Below, one piece after another: positions 5,805-6,160 of a stretch of 6,160 nucleotides of DNA. This stretch comes from Acidimicrobiales bacterium. GTDB taxonomy: Bacteria > Actinomycetota > Acidimicrobiia > Acidimicrobiales > Aldehydirespiratoraceae. Each line of letters begins with the position of its first letter. Position 1 is the stretch's first letter. The position numbers were made by a program, and so were the translations under genes. Below the pieces are notes generated by a model that was not told the DNA's origin, ran no database searches, and worked only from the letters and a program-made list of their open reading frames with translations. The DNA lies in contig BQJV01000212.1 in the NCBI GenBank assembly GCA_021604885.1, positions 1 to 6,160 of the forward strand. The letters run 5' to 3'.

Positions 5805-5839
5805 GAACGTCAGCGTAGCTAGTGTCACCGGATGGCCAA
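5805..5839 (-). promoter_or_regulatory. Candidate leaderless promoter of the mshD-like operon
   Basis: On the minus strand TTGGCC (5839-5834, four of six to TTGACA) is followed after 16 bp by TACGCT (5817-5812, TANNNT type). Seven bases then separate it from GTG at 5804. No Shine-Dalgarno is visible. The -35-like element overlaps the nth start codon. The matches are weak, so this is a candidate only. Confidence 0.4.
5820..5831 (+). promoter_or_regulatory. Candidate -10 element for leaderless nth transcription
   Basis: TAGTGT (5820-5825, TANNNT type) is followed by six bases and then the nth ATG at 5832, so transcription could begin on the start codon. No Shine-Dalgarno precedes the ATG, and no convincing -35 is present at 16-18 bp. 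It lies 2 bases from the opposite-strand -10 candidate, so the two polymerases would compete. Confidence 0.38.
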
Positions 5840-6160
5840 GCCACGGACCCCAAAGGGGCGCGCCCGCCGCACCCACGAGCGACTCGCGGACGAGTACCCG
5901 GATGCCGAGTGCGAGCTTGATCACCGCAACGCCTTCGAGCTTCTGGCGGCGACGATCCTCTCCGCCCAGGCGACCGACGTCGGTGTCAACAAGGCCACGC
6001 CGGGGCTCTTCGCCCGTTTCCCCGACCCCTGGTCATTGGCGGCGGTCGACCCCGAACAGGTGGAGCCCTACGTCGACACGATCGGGCTCTTCCGTCAGAA
6101 GTCGAAGAGCCTCGTCGGGATGGCGCGCATGCTCATCGACGACTACGGCGGGGAGGTGCC
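5832..6160 (+). CDS. nth: Endonuclease III (Nth), N-terminal part, cut by window edge
   Basis: Nth is a DNA glycosylase/AP lyase of base-excision repair that removes oxidised pyrimidines and nicks abasic sites. The 109 complete codons visible show the family N-terminus: ARRTHERLADEYPDAECELD (11-30), then AFELLAATILSAQATDVGVN (34-53), the helix and DNA-contact signature. TPGLFARFPDPWSLA (56-70), VEPYVDTIGLFRQKSKSL (77-94) and GGEV at the edge follow. The catalytic Lys in the helix-hairpin-helix, the catalytic Asp and the four iron-sulfur cysteines would lie beyond base 6160, so their presence cannot be checked. The ATG at 5832 is chosen because the family N-terminus follows directly. Upstream there is only 27 bp to the divergent mshD-like start, with no ribosome site. 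Confidence 0.95.
   Translation, partial: MAKPRTPKGRARRTHERLADEYPDAECELDHRNAFELLAATILSAQATDVGVNKATPGLFARFPDPWSLAAVDPEQVEPYVDTIGLFRQKSKSLVGMARMLIDDYGGEV

Noticed and set aside
5816..5821. TAGCTA palindrome as an operator between nth and the mshD-like gene
   Set aside because: Pairing does not extend: the next three flanking positions on each side do not match, so six bases alone are weak evidence.
5271..5822. 183-codon + strand frame opposite the mshD-like gene
   Set aside because: Antisense to conserved GNAT motifs; Val/Glu/Arg-rich with no recognisable domain.
5805..5924. 40-residue extension of the mshD-like gene into nth
   Set aside because: It would overlap the nth N-terminus by 93 bp and shows no GNAT character. 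The shorter GTG start has a promoter-like element at a leaderless distance.

Overview
This window is high-GC chromosomal DNA packed with housekeeping genes. A mycothiol-synthase-like gene (mycothiol is the low-molecular-weight thiol of Actinomycetota), menaquinone-type quinone genes, GTG starts and weak Shine-Dalgarno sites together point to an actinobacterium. A deep lineage such as Acidimicrobiia is possible, but that is inference and the sequence does not settle it. I see no mobile element, CRISPR array, tRNA, rRNA or phage gene. Almost every base is coding; the only gaps are 9, 27 and 27 bp.

Layout. The left third (2-2498, + strand) is a tight purM-purN-menA run in which each downstream gene starts with GTG overlapping the previous TGA stop (GTGA, 4 bp). 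It carries two steps of IMP synthesis followed by the prenyl transfer of menaquinone synthesis. The middle and right (5804 down to 2495, - strand) form a five-gene run: mshD-like, rlmN, an unrecognised four-helix membrane protein, ubiE/menG and a small VOC (glyoxalase-fold) protein. Two of its junctions are ATGA or GTGA overlaps. At the right edge nth (endonuclease III) runs off the window on the + strand, divergent from the mshD-like gene across 27 bp.

How they work together. MenA attaches the polyprenyl tail to 1,4-dihydroxy-2-naphthoate, and MenG methylates the resulting demethylmenaquinone. The last two menaquinone steps therefore sit in the two convergent operons, separated only by the VOC gene. 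RlmN (rRNA/tRNA A2 methylation), the mycothiol-type acetyltransferase and Nth (base-excision repair) are housekeeping or stress-maintenance functions with no obvious shared pathway.

No dramatic new system is visible. The points most worth a second look are these: (1) two perfect GC-rich inverted repeats, each directly in front of a start codon at the two non-overlapping junctions of the minus-strand operon, one of them flanking a CATAAT -10-like element; (2) two convergent stop codons sharing one CTAG palindrome; (3) an N-terminally shortened MshD-like protein with an apparently leaderless start facing an apparently leaderless nth; (4) the unrecognised membrane protein translationally coupled to menG.
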